44,114 nt of DNA from Bdellovibrionaceae bacterium UBA2339 (GCA_002344785.1 DDUL01000042.1:1-44114), one strand, 5' to 3'; counted from the first letter of the stretch, positions 1 through 8,271 are shown. The notes: generated by a model not told the origin, from the letters alone. Program-made: numbers and translations.

Positions 1-21
1 CCTTTTGGTATTTGTTTATTT

Positions 22-291
22 ATGAAACGAAATTCGATAGCGACGATCCGTCTGAGAGGGCGTGTAGGAAAACTGATTCGGCTCTACGCGAAGGACCACG
101 GCCTTTCGATGGGAGATTTTTTGGCGAAAGCTTTCGCGACGATCCCAATCGAAGACATTCTCGAAGAAGCGTCGGATCGGATTACGATTGAAGAGCGCAA
201 ACACGAACGCGATTCCGGACTTACGCTTGAGCAAATCAAAGCCAAGCACCTGTCGAAACCTGATCGAAATAGACAAAGACCGTCGAAATAG
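22..291 (+). CDS. small hypothetical protein, ribbon-helix-helix-like
   Basis: An 89-residue soluble, highly charged protein. The N-terminal third (basic beta-like stretch, then a helix with GLSMGDFLAKAF) resembles the layout of small ribbon-helix-helix DNA-binding proteins of mobile elements; I cannot assign a family. The C-terminal half is acidic/basic helix (ERKHERDSG). It ends 2 bases from the end of the convergent VirB10-like gene. There is no clear ribosome binding site before the ATG, so the start could lie off the window edge. The antisense frame is also open but has shadow composition. Confidence 0.5.
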   Translation: MKRNSIATIRLRGRVGKLIRLYAKDHGLSMGDFLAKAFATIPIEDILEEASDRITIEERKHERDSGLTLEQIKAKHLSKPDRNRQRPSK

Positions 292-293
292 GT

Positions 294-1037
294 TCACAGC
301 TTCCTCCTTGGCTGCTCCAAGATAAGAACCTTGATGGTCATAGGCCCCCTTAGAACCGAATACTCAGGAGCCTGCCGAACCTTCTCGGCGAATCGATCCG
401 CAGTCCTCGCGAGTGCGCTGCCAACTGCTTTTTTGCCGCTTGTGTCGAGCGACCGCTCCTCTTGCTGATTTCCAAAGGCATTCGTCGGTCGGTTAACCGC
501 TGAGTCGGCAAACCCGGCGGCTGCGGCGGCCGCCAGTTCGGCGGTAAAATACTTTGGCTCTCCCGAGTAATAGTCACCTTCAAGACCAAGCGTTCCGTCT
601 GCGTCCATGGCATGACCTTTAAATTCGAAAAGTTCCGAAGAGTTTTCGATTCGTGCGACTTTGAAATCGACAAGAATTCGTTTTGAGTTTTTCTCGAGAG
701 TAGCCTCGCCGATCAAAACGACGTCTCTGCCGCGCTCATCGGTTAGATGAGCGGCAACGGGCGCTTTACCTTCATTGAATGCCAGAACACTCTGCTTGAT
801 ACGCGCGGTCTGCATCTCGCCAGGAAATAGAGATCCTAGCTCGCGAGTGACGGGTTGGGCCGGTAATACGATCGGATTGCCTTGAATGACATTCGACCAA
901 TTGTTGTGCCGTGTTCGCACCTCATTCGTGCTGTGTTTCCGCGAGGCTACTTCTGCCTGAAGGGGCTTCGGCTCTTCTTTGAACAGCTGCATCCTGGCGG
1001 TCGCTATCGAAGGTACTAGCAATAGCAAAAGGATCAT
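294..1037 (-). CDS. VirB10/TraB-like T4SS channel protein (short form)
   Basis: A 247-residue protein, last gene of the T4SS operon. Residues about 65-245 read like the C-terminal beta-barrel of the VirB10/TraB/DotG group: a Gly-rich entry (GSLFPGEMQTARI), a V-A-A-H-L-T-D-E-R-G strand, the GEA...KRILVDF block, an Ala-rich helix (AAAAAAAGFADSA) where the outer-membrane antenna would be, and a closing strand YSVLRGPMTIKVLILEQ. Known members bridge inner and outer membrane. This one is short, starts directly with a hydrophobic stretch (MILLLLLVPSIATA) and lacks the usual cytoplasmic head and proline-rich linker. The ATG overlaps the VirB9-like stop (ATGA) and is preceded by AAGGGAA. Assignment is from pattern and operon position. 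Confidence 0.7.
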   Translation of the reverse strand: MILLLLLVPSIATARMQLFKEEPKPLQAEVASRKHSTNEVRTRHNNWSNVIQGNPIVLPAQPVTRELGSLFPGEMQTARIKQSVLAFNEGKAPVAAHLTDERGRDVVLIGEATLEKNSKRILVDFKVARIENSSELFEFKGHAMDADGTLGLEGDYYSGEPKYFTAELAAAAAAGFADSAVNRPTNAFGNQQEERSLDTSGKKAVGSALARTADRFAEKVRQAPEYSVLRGPMTIKVLILEQPRRKL

Positions 1038-1474
1038 TCGATATTCCCTTCAAGTAGTTTTCTTACGATTTTAAGTTTCGGCTCTGCTTTTGGAGCGAGC
1101 GAAGTTTCTGTGATAGTTCGGCCAATAGATTTGAATCTTGGTGCGCCGTAGGCGGCGCGTACTTGTATAAAATCTTGATGGCCTGAAGTTACCGGTATGA
1201 CGTCGAAGACAAATGTTCGCTTCGTTGTACGGACAATGAGATTGGTACGGAATGCGGCCCCTTCCACCCAGAAAAGACTTAGTTCGTTGGGGTCGGAAGC
1301 AGACGGGAGGGCTCGCAACTTCCGGGGTGCGCCGTTCTTAGCCTCTGCAATAGCCTCTGGAAGCCTCAAAACAGCGACTCTTCCGGGTGCGACAGATACG
1401 GCGTTTACTCGCCCCAGATCCAATACCACAGAGGAAATAGCATCGATTTCGACGCCATAAGCTATTGAAAACAC
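1034..1474 (-). CDS. VirB9/TraK-like T4SS outer-complex protein, 5' end disturbed
   Basis: The readable product contains LDLGRVNAVSVAPGRVAVL, then several short beta strands (NELSLFWVEGAAF, RTNLIVRTTKRTFVFDVIPV), fitting the N-terminal domain of TraK/VirB9, the lipoprotein partner of the outer-membrane core complex. It is immediately followed by the VirB10 partner. The only conventional start I find is a GTG at 1474 with no ribosome binding site, and it leaves just a stump of a signal peptide (VFSIAYG). Upstream codons still encode a hydrophobic run (IGISAIFFNL) but then enter the promoter and antitoxin gene of the opposing toxin-antitoxin pair. The frame stays open to 2188, but that part is antisense of mazE/mazF. 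The gene is therefore probably 5'-truncated or uses an unusual start. Confidence 0.65.
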   Translation of the reverse strand: MFSIAYGVEIDAISSVVLDLGRVNAVSVAPGRVAVLRLPEAIAEAKNGAPRKLRALPSASDPNELSLFWVEGAAFRTNLIVRTTKRTFVFDVIPVTSGHQDFIQVRAAYGAPRFKSIGRTITETSLAPKAEPKLKIVRKLLEGNIE

Positions 1475-1508
1475 TAGGTTAAAGAAAATGGCGGAAATTC
1501 CGATAAAG

Positions 1509-1527
1509 GTGTGTATAATAGTGTGTA
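1509..1527 (+). promoter_or_regulatory. toxin-antitoxin promoter with direct repeat
   Basis: A perfect -10 hexamer TATAAT lies at 1514-1519, 25 bases before the antitoxin ATG. It is bracketed by two copies of GTGTGTA (1509-1515 and 1521-1527) on a 12-bp pitch, a plausible autorepressor site for the antitoxin. No good -35 box is visible. The element falls inside what should be the signal-peptide region of the opposing VirB9-like gene. Confidence 0.5.
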
Positions 1528-1543
1528 TGATTCGAGGTGAGAA

Positions 1544-1789
1544 ATGGCCGTCGTGCGTATGAACATTACGATTCCAGAAAAGATCGCGAAGAAGTTTCGT
1601 AAGGAATTTTCGCCCGGTGAACGTTCTGCTGCGATCACGGAAGCGGTCGAATTGGTTTTGGCAAAGAAGACGAAAACAAAACTGATCGAAGACTTGATTG
1701 CCGACTACAAAATGAGAGCATCGGAACCGACCGATGAAACAGAAGAGTGGGATCAAACAATTGCCGACGGTCTCGACGATGAAGATTGA
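1544..1789 (+). CDS. MazE-like antitoxin
   Basis: An 81-residue protein. The N-terminus MAVVRMNITIPEKIAKKF reads as a ribbon-helix-helix or MazE-type DNA-binding strand plus helix. The acidic tail (TDETEEWDQTIADGLDDED) is the kind that binds and neutralises a MazF toxin. The toxin gene starts inside its last codons. The RBS is GAGGTGAG, 4 bases before the ATG. The family is inferred from the partner and architecture; RHH-type antitoxins are common partners of PemK/MazF toxins. Confidence 0.8.
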   Translation: MAVVRMNITIPEKIAKKFRKEFSPGERSAAITEAVELVLAKKTKTKLIEDLIADYKMRASEPTDETEEWDQTIADGLDDED

Positions 1790-2129
1790 GCGAGGCTCAA
1801 TCGTTCTAGTCAGTCTCGACCCAACTATCGGAGTCGAAATCCAAAAAACTCGGCCCTGCATCGTCGTATCGAGTGATCTAGGAAATATGTATTCCAACAT
1901 GGTGACGATTCTTCCGATCACCTCGAAGCGCTTAGACCACATAAAAAAATTCGAAGTTCTTTTGGAGCAAGCGCCGGGGCTAACTGTTCCGTCAAAAGTT
2001 TTGGCTGACCAGATCCGCTCCGTGGACAAACGGCGAGTCCAAAAGGTCCTGGGGAAACTTCCGAGAAATTTGATCGATGCCTGTGATAAAGCGCTTAAGT
2101 ACCACCTTGGATATCTAGAAGAATCATAG
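1779..2129 (+). CDS. MazF/PemK-family mRNA interferase toxin
   Basis: A 116-residue toxin. MKIERGSIVLVSLDPTIGVE followed by KTRPCIVVSSD is the PemK/MazF signature (SH3-like barrel, with conserved Arg and Ser/Thr near the RNA-cleaving site); a later block with ILPITS and LADQIRSVDKRR also fits. The family cleaves RNA at specific short sequences. I take the ATG at 1779, which overlaps the antitoxin by 11 bases, because it places MKIERG as the start; an upstream ATG at 1734 would add 15 unrelated residues. The stop codon at 2127-2129 abuts the convergent VirB8-like stop (2124-2126). Confidence 0.9.
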   Translation: MKIERGSIVLVSLDPTIGVEIQKTRPCIVVSSDLGNMYSNMVTILPITSKRLDHIKKFEVLLEQAPGLTVPSKVLADQIRSVDKRRVQKVLGKLPRNLIDACDKALKYHLGYLEES

Positions 2130-2693
2130 AACAACATCAGACACCTCCAAAATTTCAAATGGCCACGGGTTCGATTCACTTCGTTCATGAGCGCGCACCT
2201 TCAACGTGACTTTGAGATTGGTCGAAACGGATTCGATTCTTTTTGCGATATGGATTTGAAGCAAAACTTCGACTGTTCCTTCATCTAATAGGTCTATTGA
2301 AAGAATCTTCGATGTCTGGACGAGCGGTTCAGTTTTCAATCGCTCATTGATTCGCTGAAGATCTGCTCGTTTCGATTCCCAGAGTGATGAGGCCATCACG
2401 TCGCCAGCGCGACTGATCTTTTCGGCATGATTGCTCGGTGAAAACTCGTAGTAGTTTGAAATGAATCCTCGAACAAAACTGACGATCTCTTTTCGCCGAA
2501 GCGTCTCATTTGATTGCGAAATCACATAAGATGCGTCGTCAGCGACGCCAATTAAGATCGTCTTCTCTGTTTTCATCAATGCAACAGCTGTGGCCGTGAT
2601 CGCCCAAATTGAAAGCGTGGCGATCAATGAGGCTCGTAGAACTTCTTCGCGAATAAATCGGCTGCGTAGCCAATACTGAACGGCAAATTTCAT
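2124..2693 (-). CDS. VirB8/TraE-like T4SS inner-membrane protein
   Basis: A 189-residue protein with one N-terminal membrane segment (residues about 20-42, RASLIATLSIWAITATAVAL) and a periplasmic domain with SQSNETLRRKEIVSFVRGF and later ADLQRINERLKTEPLVQTSK. This is the layout of TraE/VirB8, the NTF2-like periplasmic scaffold. The ATG at 2693 has a GGAGG 6 bases upstream and overlaps the VirB6-like stop (ATGA). The open frame extends further upstream, but that part lies antisense to nothing useful and inside the VirB6-like gene. The next T4SS gene is separated by the opposing toxin-antitoxin pair. Confidence 0.75.
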   Translation of the reverse strand: MKFAVQYWLRSRFIREEVLRASLIATLSIWAITATAVALMKTEKTILIGVADDASYVISQSNETLRRKEIVSFVRGFISNYYEFSPSNHAEKISRAGDVMASSLWESKRADLQRINERLKTEPLVQTSKILSIDLLDEGTVEVLLQIHIAKRIESVSTNLKVTLKVRAHERSESNPWPFEILEVSDVVL

Positions 2694-3418
2694 TTCAAAC
2701 CTCCAGCCATCTTTAAAGCGATACCAGTGACCGTTCGGAGTGCCGACTGTGGTGCCGCTTGACGAAGCAATGCGAGACAGAACAGCGGCGAAAAAAATTG
2801 AAGTACGGTGACGGCGATCGAAAACACGATCGAAGAAAGCGAAGTCGATTGAAAAGACGGCCAAAGATTTGACGACAAAAGACCGATCACATTCCAAAGA
2901 ACTGGCCACAGCGAAAATGCCAAAAGGCTTGAGCCTAAGGCGGCAACGCCAATACCTTGTCCAAGAATGTATCCCGAAATGAATATCAACGGCGCCGCTA
3001 CCGCTAAGAGACCGATGAGAAGCGAGAACACCGCGCGAACGAGATGCAGAACCGTGATGTCACCGATGTCCGATAGAAGTCCAACGAACAGAACATGCGT
3101 CTTGAGGGACCCGAGCAAATTATCGATGGCGCCACTAGAACGAGCATAAGCTTCGAACCGAATTGCCGCCGCGATTTGCCCAGAAGCCATGACGACCGTT
3201 TTTAGAACAAACGGAAAAATCGCGAGAGCCAAAAGCAGCACAACGGTGTCGCGTACGAGGTCCGCAAACGCGTGAGCACCTTCAACCTGAATGATTAGCA
3301 AAGCTACTCGCGCTATGAAAACCGCACTCGTGATGCCAAGAACAATTCCGGCCACACGCTGAAAGGTTTCAATGACAGCCTGAAGGACTCCTGAATCAAT
3401 CGGTGGAAATGGAGTCAT
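2690..3418 (-). CDS. VirB6/TrbL-like polytopic T4SS membrane protein
   Basis: A 242-residue protein with about five or six hydrophobic segments (for example IVLGITSAVFIARVALLII, DTVVLLLALAIFPFVL, AVFSLLIGLLAVAAPLIFI, SLLAFSLWPVLWNVIGLL and SSIVFSIAVTVLQFFSPLF). The size, topology and place between the VirB5-like and VirB8-like genes fit the VirB6/TrbL/TraG-N inner-membrane channel component. The ATG overlaps the preceding stop by 4 bases. Sequence motifs in this family are weak, so the call rests on topology and synteny. Confidence 0.7.
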   Translation of the reverse strand: MTPFPPIDSGVLQAVIETFQRVAGIVLGITSAVFIARVALLIIQVEGAHAFADLVRDTVVLLLALAIFPFVLKTVVMASGQIAAAIRFEAYARSSGAIDNLLGSLKTHVLFVGLLSDIGDITVLHLVRAVFSLLIGLLAVAAPLIFISGYILGQGIGVAALGSSLLAFSLWPVLWNVIGLLSSNLWPSFQSTSLSSIVFSIAVTVLQFFSPLFCLALLRQAAPQSALRTVTGIALKMAGGLK

Positions 3419-4020
3419 CGCAACCTCCCACGACTGAGAGCGTGACGATTGGTGATACCTTCCTCTTCAAGCACTTGTCCTAGGGCAAGCTGATAATTTG
3501 CTCGTTGCTCTTTGTTTTCTAAAGCGCTTTCGAACTGCATTCGTCGAATCGCCATAAGCTCATCAAGAATCATGTACTGAAGACGCGCCTCCTGAACTTT
3601 GAGGCCCTTTTCCCCAGATTTCGGTCGAAGGCCCATCATGGCCGCAAGTCGTTTCGTGGTTTGAATCATGTCGCGCACGCGTCGAATCCGAGAGGCAAAC
3701 GATCGCGATCGAGCGAGGTCCTGACCGATCAGCGACTTGATGTCGCGCTCTCCATCACGAAGATTTCGGGACTGTCGCTCGATCTCTTCGAGTCGTTTTA
3801 CTTGTGCTTCGATCTCCTGGTCGGTTTCGGTGTCGATATCGAGCTCGTCGACAAGATCAGCAACGGCAAATCCTGCATCGGCCATCTCGTCCGCTTCGCG
3901 AAGACTTCCCATGATTCCCGAGACAGCCTGTACACCAGCCGCAATCGTAAATGGATCAAACGCGAACGCTTTTGATCCGGTGATGACGATCAATACTATC
4001 GGGACGCAACGGACAGACAT
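3415..4020 (-). CDS. VirB5/TrbJ-like exported T4SS protein
   Basis: A 201-residue protein with an N-terminal signal-like stretch (VPIVLIVITGSKAFA) and a long, charged, mostly helical body with coiled-coil character (residues 60-190). VirB5/TrbJ/TraF-type minor pilus proteins are helical secreted proteins encoded between VirB4 and VirB6, as here. Its start lies inside the 3' end of the VirB4-like gene (25-base overlap) and its stop overlaps the VirB6-like ATG, so it belongs to the same operon. No specific motif proves the family. Confidence 0.6.
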   Translation of the reverse strand: MSVRCVPIVLIVITGSKAFAFDPFTIAAGVQAVSGIMGSLREADEMADAGFAVADLVDELDIDTETDQEIEAQVKRLEEIERQSRNLRDGERDIKSLIGQDLARSRSFASRIRRVRDMIQTTKRLAAMMGLRPKSGEKGLKVQEARLQYMILDELMAIRRMQFESALENKEQRANYQLALGQVLEEEGITNRHALSRGRLR

Positions 4021-6125
4021 CGAATCGCCTCCTCGGTGGTGAGTCCTGGGACTGCTTTTACGAGACTTAAAAGCTTCGAACGATCACTCTGCGAAGAAGT
4101 GACCTGCCAATACTCTTCAGGCGACAACTCAAGTCGCATGACGCGCGCTTCGTCGCCCTGCTGATAGATGAACTCGGAATACTTGCGATTTTTGAATCCG
4201 AGGCCCGCGATGAAGGTCATATCTTTCTCGCGAAGCCTCAACCGTTCGCGAAACTCTGATAGGTCTCCATCAGCAGAGAACAGAATGCGATGATGTGAGT
4301 TCTCGAGAATCCCGGTGTCTCCACCTACGACGAAATGTTTCGAAAGCTGAGCTACGAGAATGACCGAGCCGCCAAACTTTCTCACGTTCGCGGTCGAGAT
4401 CTTGAAAAGCCCAAAGCACTTCTCGATAAAAAACGGTGTTTCATCGCAAATCAAAATCAGGCGTGCATTTGGATGCGTCCGCATCTCTAGATTGAAAACC
4501 GCCAGCACAGCTGCCATAGCGGCTTGCGAAAAATCCTGGTCGCTCGCCTGGAAGATATCTTGAAAGTTAAAGTAACGTAGTCGTGGAGGATTCAGATCAG
4601 GAGAACCCCGGAATGCTTTTCCAAATAGACCCGAAGAACCCCAGCGCTTCAGAAGTCGATGACGAGAGAAATCGAATTCTAAGAGACGATCAATAGAAAG
4701 CGATTCGGCAGACTCTAGTGCTTCTTGAATCATGTGATCGATCTCGATTTTCACGTCTTTCGGTAGCCGTGCCTCTCCTTCTTCCAAAACCAAACTCTCG
4801 ACAAAACTGCCAAGTACAGCGCGAACGGATTCAGACGCCTCACCGTTGACGAGAGAAAACGGATTCAATCCCTCAGAGGTTTCTAGGCTCAACCGATACT
4901 CGCGTCCGCCTAGCAGCTCGCATTCTTTCGAATGCGAGCCACCAACATCGACCTTGATGATGCGAACCGCAGGATCATTCATCAGATCGTTTGTTAGACA
5001 ACCTAGAAAAGCGCTTTTTCCACGTCCTGAGTTTCCAACGATAACGGCGTTGGCGTTTTGGTTGTCTCTCGAAAGAAGATCGACGCGATCAAGACTTCGG
5101 TCGCGACGATGTAGCGCCAGGGCGCCGACCCGATCCGCAGAAGAGCATGCACCTTGTCTCCATATGGGTAAAAACAGTGGCAAGGTCGAATCGACTTCAA
5201 GCAATGGAACGTGAAGACCTACACCTGGTAATGTCGCGATGAACGATGGGCCGACACCAACAGTCTCAATCACGACGTCGCCAAACACACGCATGATGCC
5301 AGCGGCTTCGAGCAGTGCTTCGCTCAGTTCAGCTTCAGATCGACGCTCGATCGAAATCAGGACCTCGTATTCAAATACCTCAGAGCCTGAAAGCGAAGTG
5401 TCTGCGAGCGTTTTTTCGATCGCGTCACGTCGAAGACTCAAAACTTTGCCTTTGCCAGATTCTTGACGAAGACGTTTCTGGAGACCGATTTCGGCGGCTT
5501 CACGCGCACACTTTTGAAAACAAACAGTCCATTTGAATGGCGCTGGGAGCTTCGCCAACGCCTGCGACATTTGGTCTACCGTCAACTCTTGGGCGGTCGG
5601 ACGAAAGAGGCGGACGATTCCTACGCAGCTTCCGCCCTTTGCGACATGCCTTCGGCTTAAGACCCAAGCGGATGACGAGCGTTCAAAGATTTCGGAAGTT
5701 GCGATGTCTCCAAGCGGTTCGAGATCAAGCCCTGACTCTTTCAGTTGCTTGTACCCTTGCTCTACGCGCATCGGAGCGCCCTCTGAGCCATGCCGCTTAC
5801 GGTAGATTAGCTCGAGAAACGGATTTCGATTTGTCTGTATATGCAAGCGCGACCGATATTCGCGAAATCCCAACACCGCTATTGCACGAGCTCTCGAGCT
5901 TACGGGCTCGTCGTTGTCGCCGACCTCACAGCTAGTTTCGATGCGGGCGACAAGGCCCGTCGGCAGAGACGCAAGTGCGCGGGACCACTTCGAAAGCTCG
6001 ACGCTTTCGTCGCTTGCTTCGACGTCAACCGAAGAAAGGTCAAACGACGAACCAACGACGCCGTCGGTTGTTTGCCAGAGACAGAGATTTCCACGCGGAG
6101 TGAGAAGATCAAGTTTCGGGATCAT
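3996..6125 (-). CDS. VirB4/TraC-like T4SS ATPase
   Basis: A 709-residue ATPase that energises pilus and channel assembly at the inner membrane. Walker A is GNSGRGKS at residues 364-371; Walker B is LILICDE near residue 560, followed by a TRAG/VirB4-like ILVAQLSKHF block. The first 330 residues fit the VirB4/TraC N-terminal domain. The length is near that of TraC/VirB4 (roughly 780-880), slightly short. The start at 6125 overlaps the VirB3-like gene by 17 bases. This is the most secure T4SS assignment in the window. Confidence 0.93.
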   Translation of the reverse strand: MIPKLDLLTPRGNLCLWQTTDGVVGSSFDLSSVDVEASDESVELSKWSRALASLPTGLVARIETSCEVGDNDEPVSSRARAIAVLGFREYRSRLHIQTNRNPFLELIYRKRHGSEGAPMRVEQGYKQLKESGLDLEPLGDIATSEIFERSSSAWVLSRRHVAKGGSCVGIVRLFRPTAQELTVDQMSQALAKLPAPFKWTVCFQKCAREAAEIGLQKRLRQESGKGKVLSLRRDAIEKTLADTSLSGSEVFEYEVLISIERRSEAELSEALLEAAGIMRVFGDVVIETVGVGPSFIATLPGVGLHVPLLEVDSTLPLFLPIWRQGACSSADRVGALALHRRDRSLDRVDLLSRDNQNANAVIVGNSGRGKSAFLGCLTNDLMNDPAVRIIKVDVGGSHSKECELLGGREYRLSLETSEGLNPFSLVNGEASESVRAVLGSFVESLVLEEGEARLPKDVKIEIDHMIQEALESAESLSIDRLLEFDFSRHRLLKRWGSSGLFGKAFRGSPDLNPPRLRYFNFQDIFQASDQDFSQAAMAAVLAVFNLEMRTHPNARLILICDETPFFIEKCFGLFKISTANVRKFGGSVILVAQLSKHFVVGGDTGILENSHHRILFSADGDLSEFRERLRLREKDMTFIAGLGFKNRKYSEFIYQQGDEARVMRLELSPEEYWQVTSSQSDRSKLLSLVKAVPGLTTEEAIRCLSVASR

Positions 6126-6381
6126 AAATCACCTTTGGTCCAATAGTTGAGGAAACAAAATCGCGAACGATTTTCCGTCTGTACTTCAATCGAACTGCGA
6201 TCAGCGCGTATCCGATGAGGCCCAATACGGCGAACGACAGAAGTCCGAGATTGAACGAGTCGAAAACTCCGTGAGTCGCAACCAGTAAATATCCGAGCGC
6301 GCAGAGGTCGATACTTGTAAGACCCATGAATCCGGCAGGTTCGTTTAGAATCCGGAGTGGTATTCTAGTGGCTTGTTTCAT
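6109..6381 (-). CDS. VirB3/TraL-like T4SS protein
   Basis: A 90-residue membrane protein with two hydrophobic segments (DLCALGYLLVATHG and LGLLSFAVLGLIGYALIAV), then a basic tail (RLKYRRKIVRDF). It starts with RIPLRILNEPAGFMGL, which resembles the N-terminus of TraL (PxxxxxP.. before the first membrane segment). It lies directly upstream of VirB4 and downstream of the pilin-like gene, the usual VirB2-B3-B4 order. It overlaps both neighbours. Confidence 0.75.
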   Translation of the reverse strand: MKQATRIPLRILNEPAGFMGLTSIDLCALGYLLVATHGVFDSFNLGLLSFAVLGLIGYALIAVRLKYRRKIVRDFVSSTIGPKVIYDPET

Positions 6382-6656
6382 AGGGCAGCCCCGAAGATTC
6401 GGCCAAGAAGACCGATCAAGGCTGGTGCGCCGAGAATGGCAATCGCGCCGATGAAGCCACTAAAGAGCAGCATTCTCCCAATTTGCGCGGCACCCATCGC
6501 AAACAGAATCCCGCCAAGCGTGACGCCAATTGAAATCGCAGCGATGCCGATGCGATTGAAAAATGATTGAGCGCTCGAAGCTGCATCGACAAGATCGCGA
6601 GCGAACGCTGGCTCGACAAGAATGAGCGTGGCTAAAATTAGAACGAAGAACTTCAT
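6378..6656 (-). CDS. VirB2/TrbC-like conjugative pilin
   Basis: A 92-residue protein with a signal peptide (FFVLILATLILVEPAFA) followed by two hydrophobic helices (IGIAAISIGVTLGGILFAMG and MLLFSGFIGAIAILGAPALIGLLG). This is the prepilin form of VirB2/TrbC, which after cleavage forms the pilus subunit. The ATG at 6656 has GGGAGG 6 bases upstream, better than the in-frame start at 6755, which would lie within the upstream lipoprotein gene. The stop overlaps the VirB3-like start by 4 bases. Confidence 0.8.
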   Translation of the reverse strand: MKFFVLILATLILVEPAFARDLVDAASSAQSFFNRIGIAAISIGVTLGGILFAMGAAQIGRMLLFSGFIGAIAILGAPALIGLLGRIFGAAL

Positions 6657-7141
6657 CGAGAACCTCCCTTTGAACGTGATGGATTGAGACTTGGTGGAAC
6701 GAGCTCCATGACGAGCCCCTGATGGATAAGACGATTTTCTCCGTCTTCGACCCATTGATCGATTTCACTCACGCGCCAAGAGCCTGGCTGGACGAGCGAT
6801 CGATACTTGGCAGGAATTTTTGCGCCGAACGTGGCTGGCGATTCGAGAATTCGACGAGGGGCTCGAATGCGATCAAGTTCTTCGCTCAGCGTCTGTGCTT
6901 CCTTTCGAAAGCGCTCTGACTCCGAGTCTGTGTTCCAAATCAAAAGACCAGCAGCTCCTGCACTCGCGGCGGCCAATCCGCCATAGAGAGCGGCGTTCTG
7001 CTCGCGATGCTCCGGCCGTGAAAGGCCATAAAGCACACCGGCAGCCCCGGCGATCGCCATTGTTTGCAGCGTCTTTCCAGTATTGGTCGTCGCGCAGCCC
7101 GTGAAACAGAAGAGAGAAAAAATCGCGCCGATGACTTTCAT
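6653..7141 (-). CDS. T4SS-linked lipoprotein (VirB7/TraV position)
   Basis: A 162-residue protein with a lipobox FTGC at residues 13-16 after a hydrophobic leader, so it is probably an outer-membrane lipoprotein. A Gly/Ala-rich hydrophobic hairpin follows (about residues 28-67), then a charged helical region (ESERFRKEAQTLSEELDRIR). VirB7 or TraV lipoproteins anchor the VirB9/VirB10 core; this gene sits where one is expected, but I see no TraV-specific cysteines. The start at 7141 overlaps the upstream stop (ATGA). Confidence 0.6.
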   Translation of the reverse strand: MKVIGAIFSLFCFTGCATTNTGKTLQTMAIAGAAGVLYGLSRPEHREQNAALYGGLAAASAGAAGLLIWNTDSESERFRKEAQTLSEELDRIRAPRRILESPATFGAKIPAKYRSLVQPGSWRVSEIDQWVEDGENRLIHQGLVMELVPPSLNPSRSKGGSR

Positions 7142-8271
7142 GGGACGTCCTTTGAAAGAGTGAGTTCGAAACTTTGGGCGGACACCGGAGAAGCCACCGG
7201 CTTCTTGTCGATTTCGAAGCTTTGCGCGTCGAATGCCTGCAAACCCGAGAGCGTGAAAATCAATAGCGGGTCCGATTCGTCGCGACCTTCGCGAACCGAA
7301 AACGTCGTCTCTGAAATGCCGCCGATCATGGCGACGACTCGCGACGGGATCGGGTTTGGACCGCTTGTTAGATCGCGACACATTTCTGTTTCTGTCGCCA
7401 TGAATGATCGTTCTTTGTACTCACCAGGCCCGTAGACTTTGTCCAAAAACGGATTCGCGACGAATCCCAAGACACGCACGGGTTTTTCTTTCGGCACGTT
7501 CACCAATTGCGAATCAAGAGAAAAAGACTGCGGCCAGTCCTTTTCAATTCCAGCGAAATCAGGGACGAGAAAAATTTCGACTGCGATATCTTCGTCTTCG
7601 CGAGCTGTGGTCGGTCCGACCTCGCAACGAAAGAAATCGAAGTTGTATCCAAAACGAACGAGCTTGCGTCGAACGGTGCCGCTAACTTTTGTTGGCATCG
7701 AGAGCGCCATTCCCCCGGCAGAACCGCGAGCGATTTCGAAAGCCGCGACTTGGTGATAGTTCGAAGTCGTGCCGACACTTCGAACTGAAATCGATCTTTC
7801 AACACGGCTGAATGGCAGTGCGTTCGGCAGCGTTCGAATGCCGAAGTTGATCGACGTTGCACCGACTTCGACTCGCAACGGATGAAGTCCATCGAGATTC
7901 GGCGGAACTGCGAGGTTGAGTCCTCGAAGCGTCAGTTCTTTTGAACCTTCGATACCAACACAATCGAGTTTCACTGGAGTCTCAGCACGCACCCAAAGTT
8001 TCGCGACACAACCGGTGTTGCCTGGTTCAAAACCTTGGATGGTCAAATTCTCTGGCGCGACCACCATCGGAAGCGCCGGAGCATTCACGAGCCCAGACTT
8101 CGAGTTTTCGAACGAGCGAAGAATTTCATGCGATCCGCTCGGGTCTCCCCATGCGAATGTAAGATCTGTCCGGGGTTCGGCCACTGGAGCGGCTTTCGAC
8201 TCGTCGCGAAATTCGCAGCCGCAGTGAATCCAAACCATACCAAGAACTAGAGCTAAGTACCTTCGAGACAC
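7138..8271 (-). CDS. large T4SS-operon lipoprotein of unknown family
   Basis: A 377-residue protein, first gene of the T4SS operon. It begins with GTG at 8269-8271 with AGGAGG 6 bases upstream. The leader ends in a lipobox-like HCGC (cysteines at residues 17 and 19). The body is beta-rich with no motif I recognise; it has cysteines near residues 88, 104, 215 and 302 that could pair in the periplasm. Operon position suggests an accessory outer-membrane or adhesin-like part of the conjugation machine, but that is inference. Confidence 0.65.
   Translation of the reverse strand: MSRRYLALVLGMVWIHCGCEFRDESKAAPVAEPRTDLTFAWGDPSGSHEILRSFENSKSGLVNAPALPMVVAPENLTIQGFEPGNTGCVAKLWVRAETPVKLDCVGIEGSKELTLRGLNLAVPPNLDGLHPLRVEVGATSINFGIRTLPNALPFSRVERSISVRSVGTTSNYHQVAAFEIARGSAGGMALSMPTKVSGTVRRKLVRFGYNFDFFRCEVGPTTAREDEDIAVEIFLVPDFAGIEKDWPQSFSLDSQLVNVPKEKPVRVLGFVANPFLDKVYGPGEYKERSFMATETEMCRDLTSGPNPIPSRVVAMIGGISETTFSVREGRDESDPLLIFTLSGLQAFDAQSFEIDKKPVASPVSAQSFELTLSKDVP

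Noticed and set aside
16..297. A 93-codon minus-strand frame
   Set aside because: It is the antisense of the plus-strand small protein, rich in Arg/Phe/Ser as antisense frames are here.
1034..2188. A 384-codon open frame joining the VirB9-like gene to an N-terminal extension
   Set aside because: Everything upstream of about 1540 is the antisense of mazE and mazF, both with clear family motifs; the extension has no domain character.
5537..5935. Plus-strand open frames within the VirB4 gene
   Set aside because: They are antisense to conserved VirB4 sequence; no RBS or motif.
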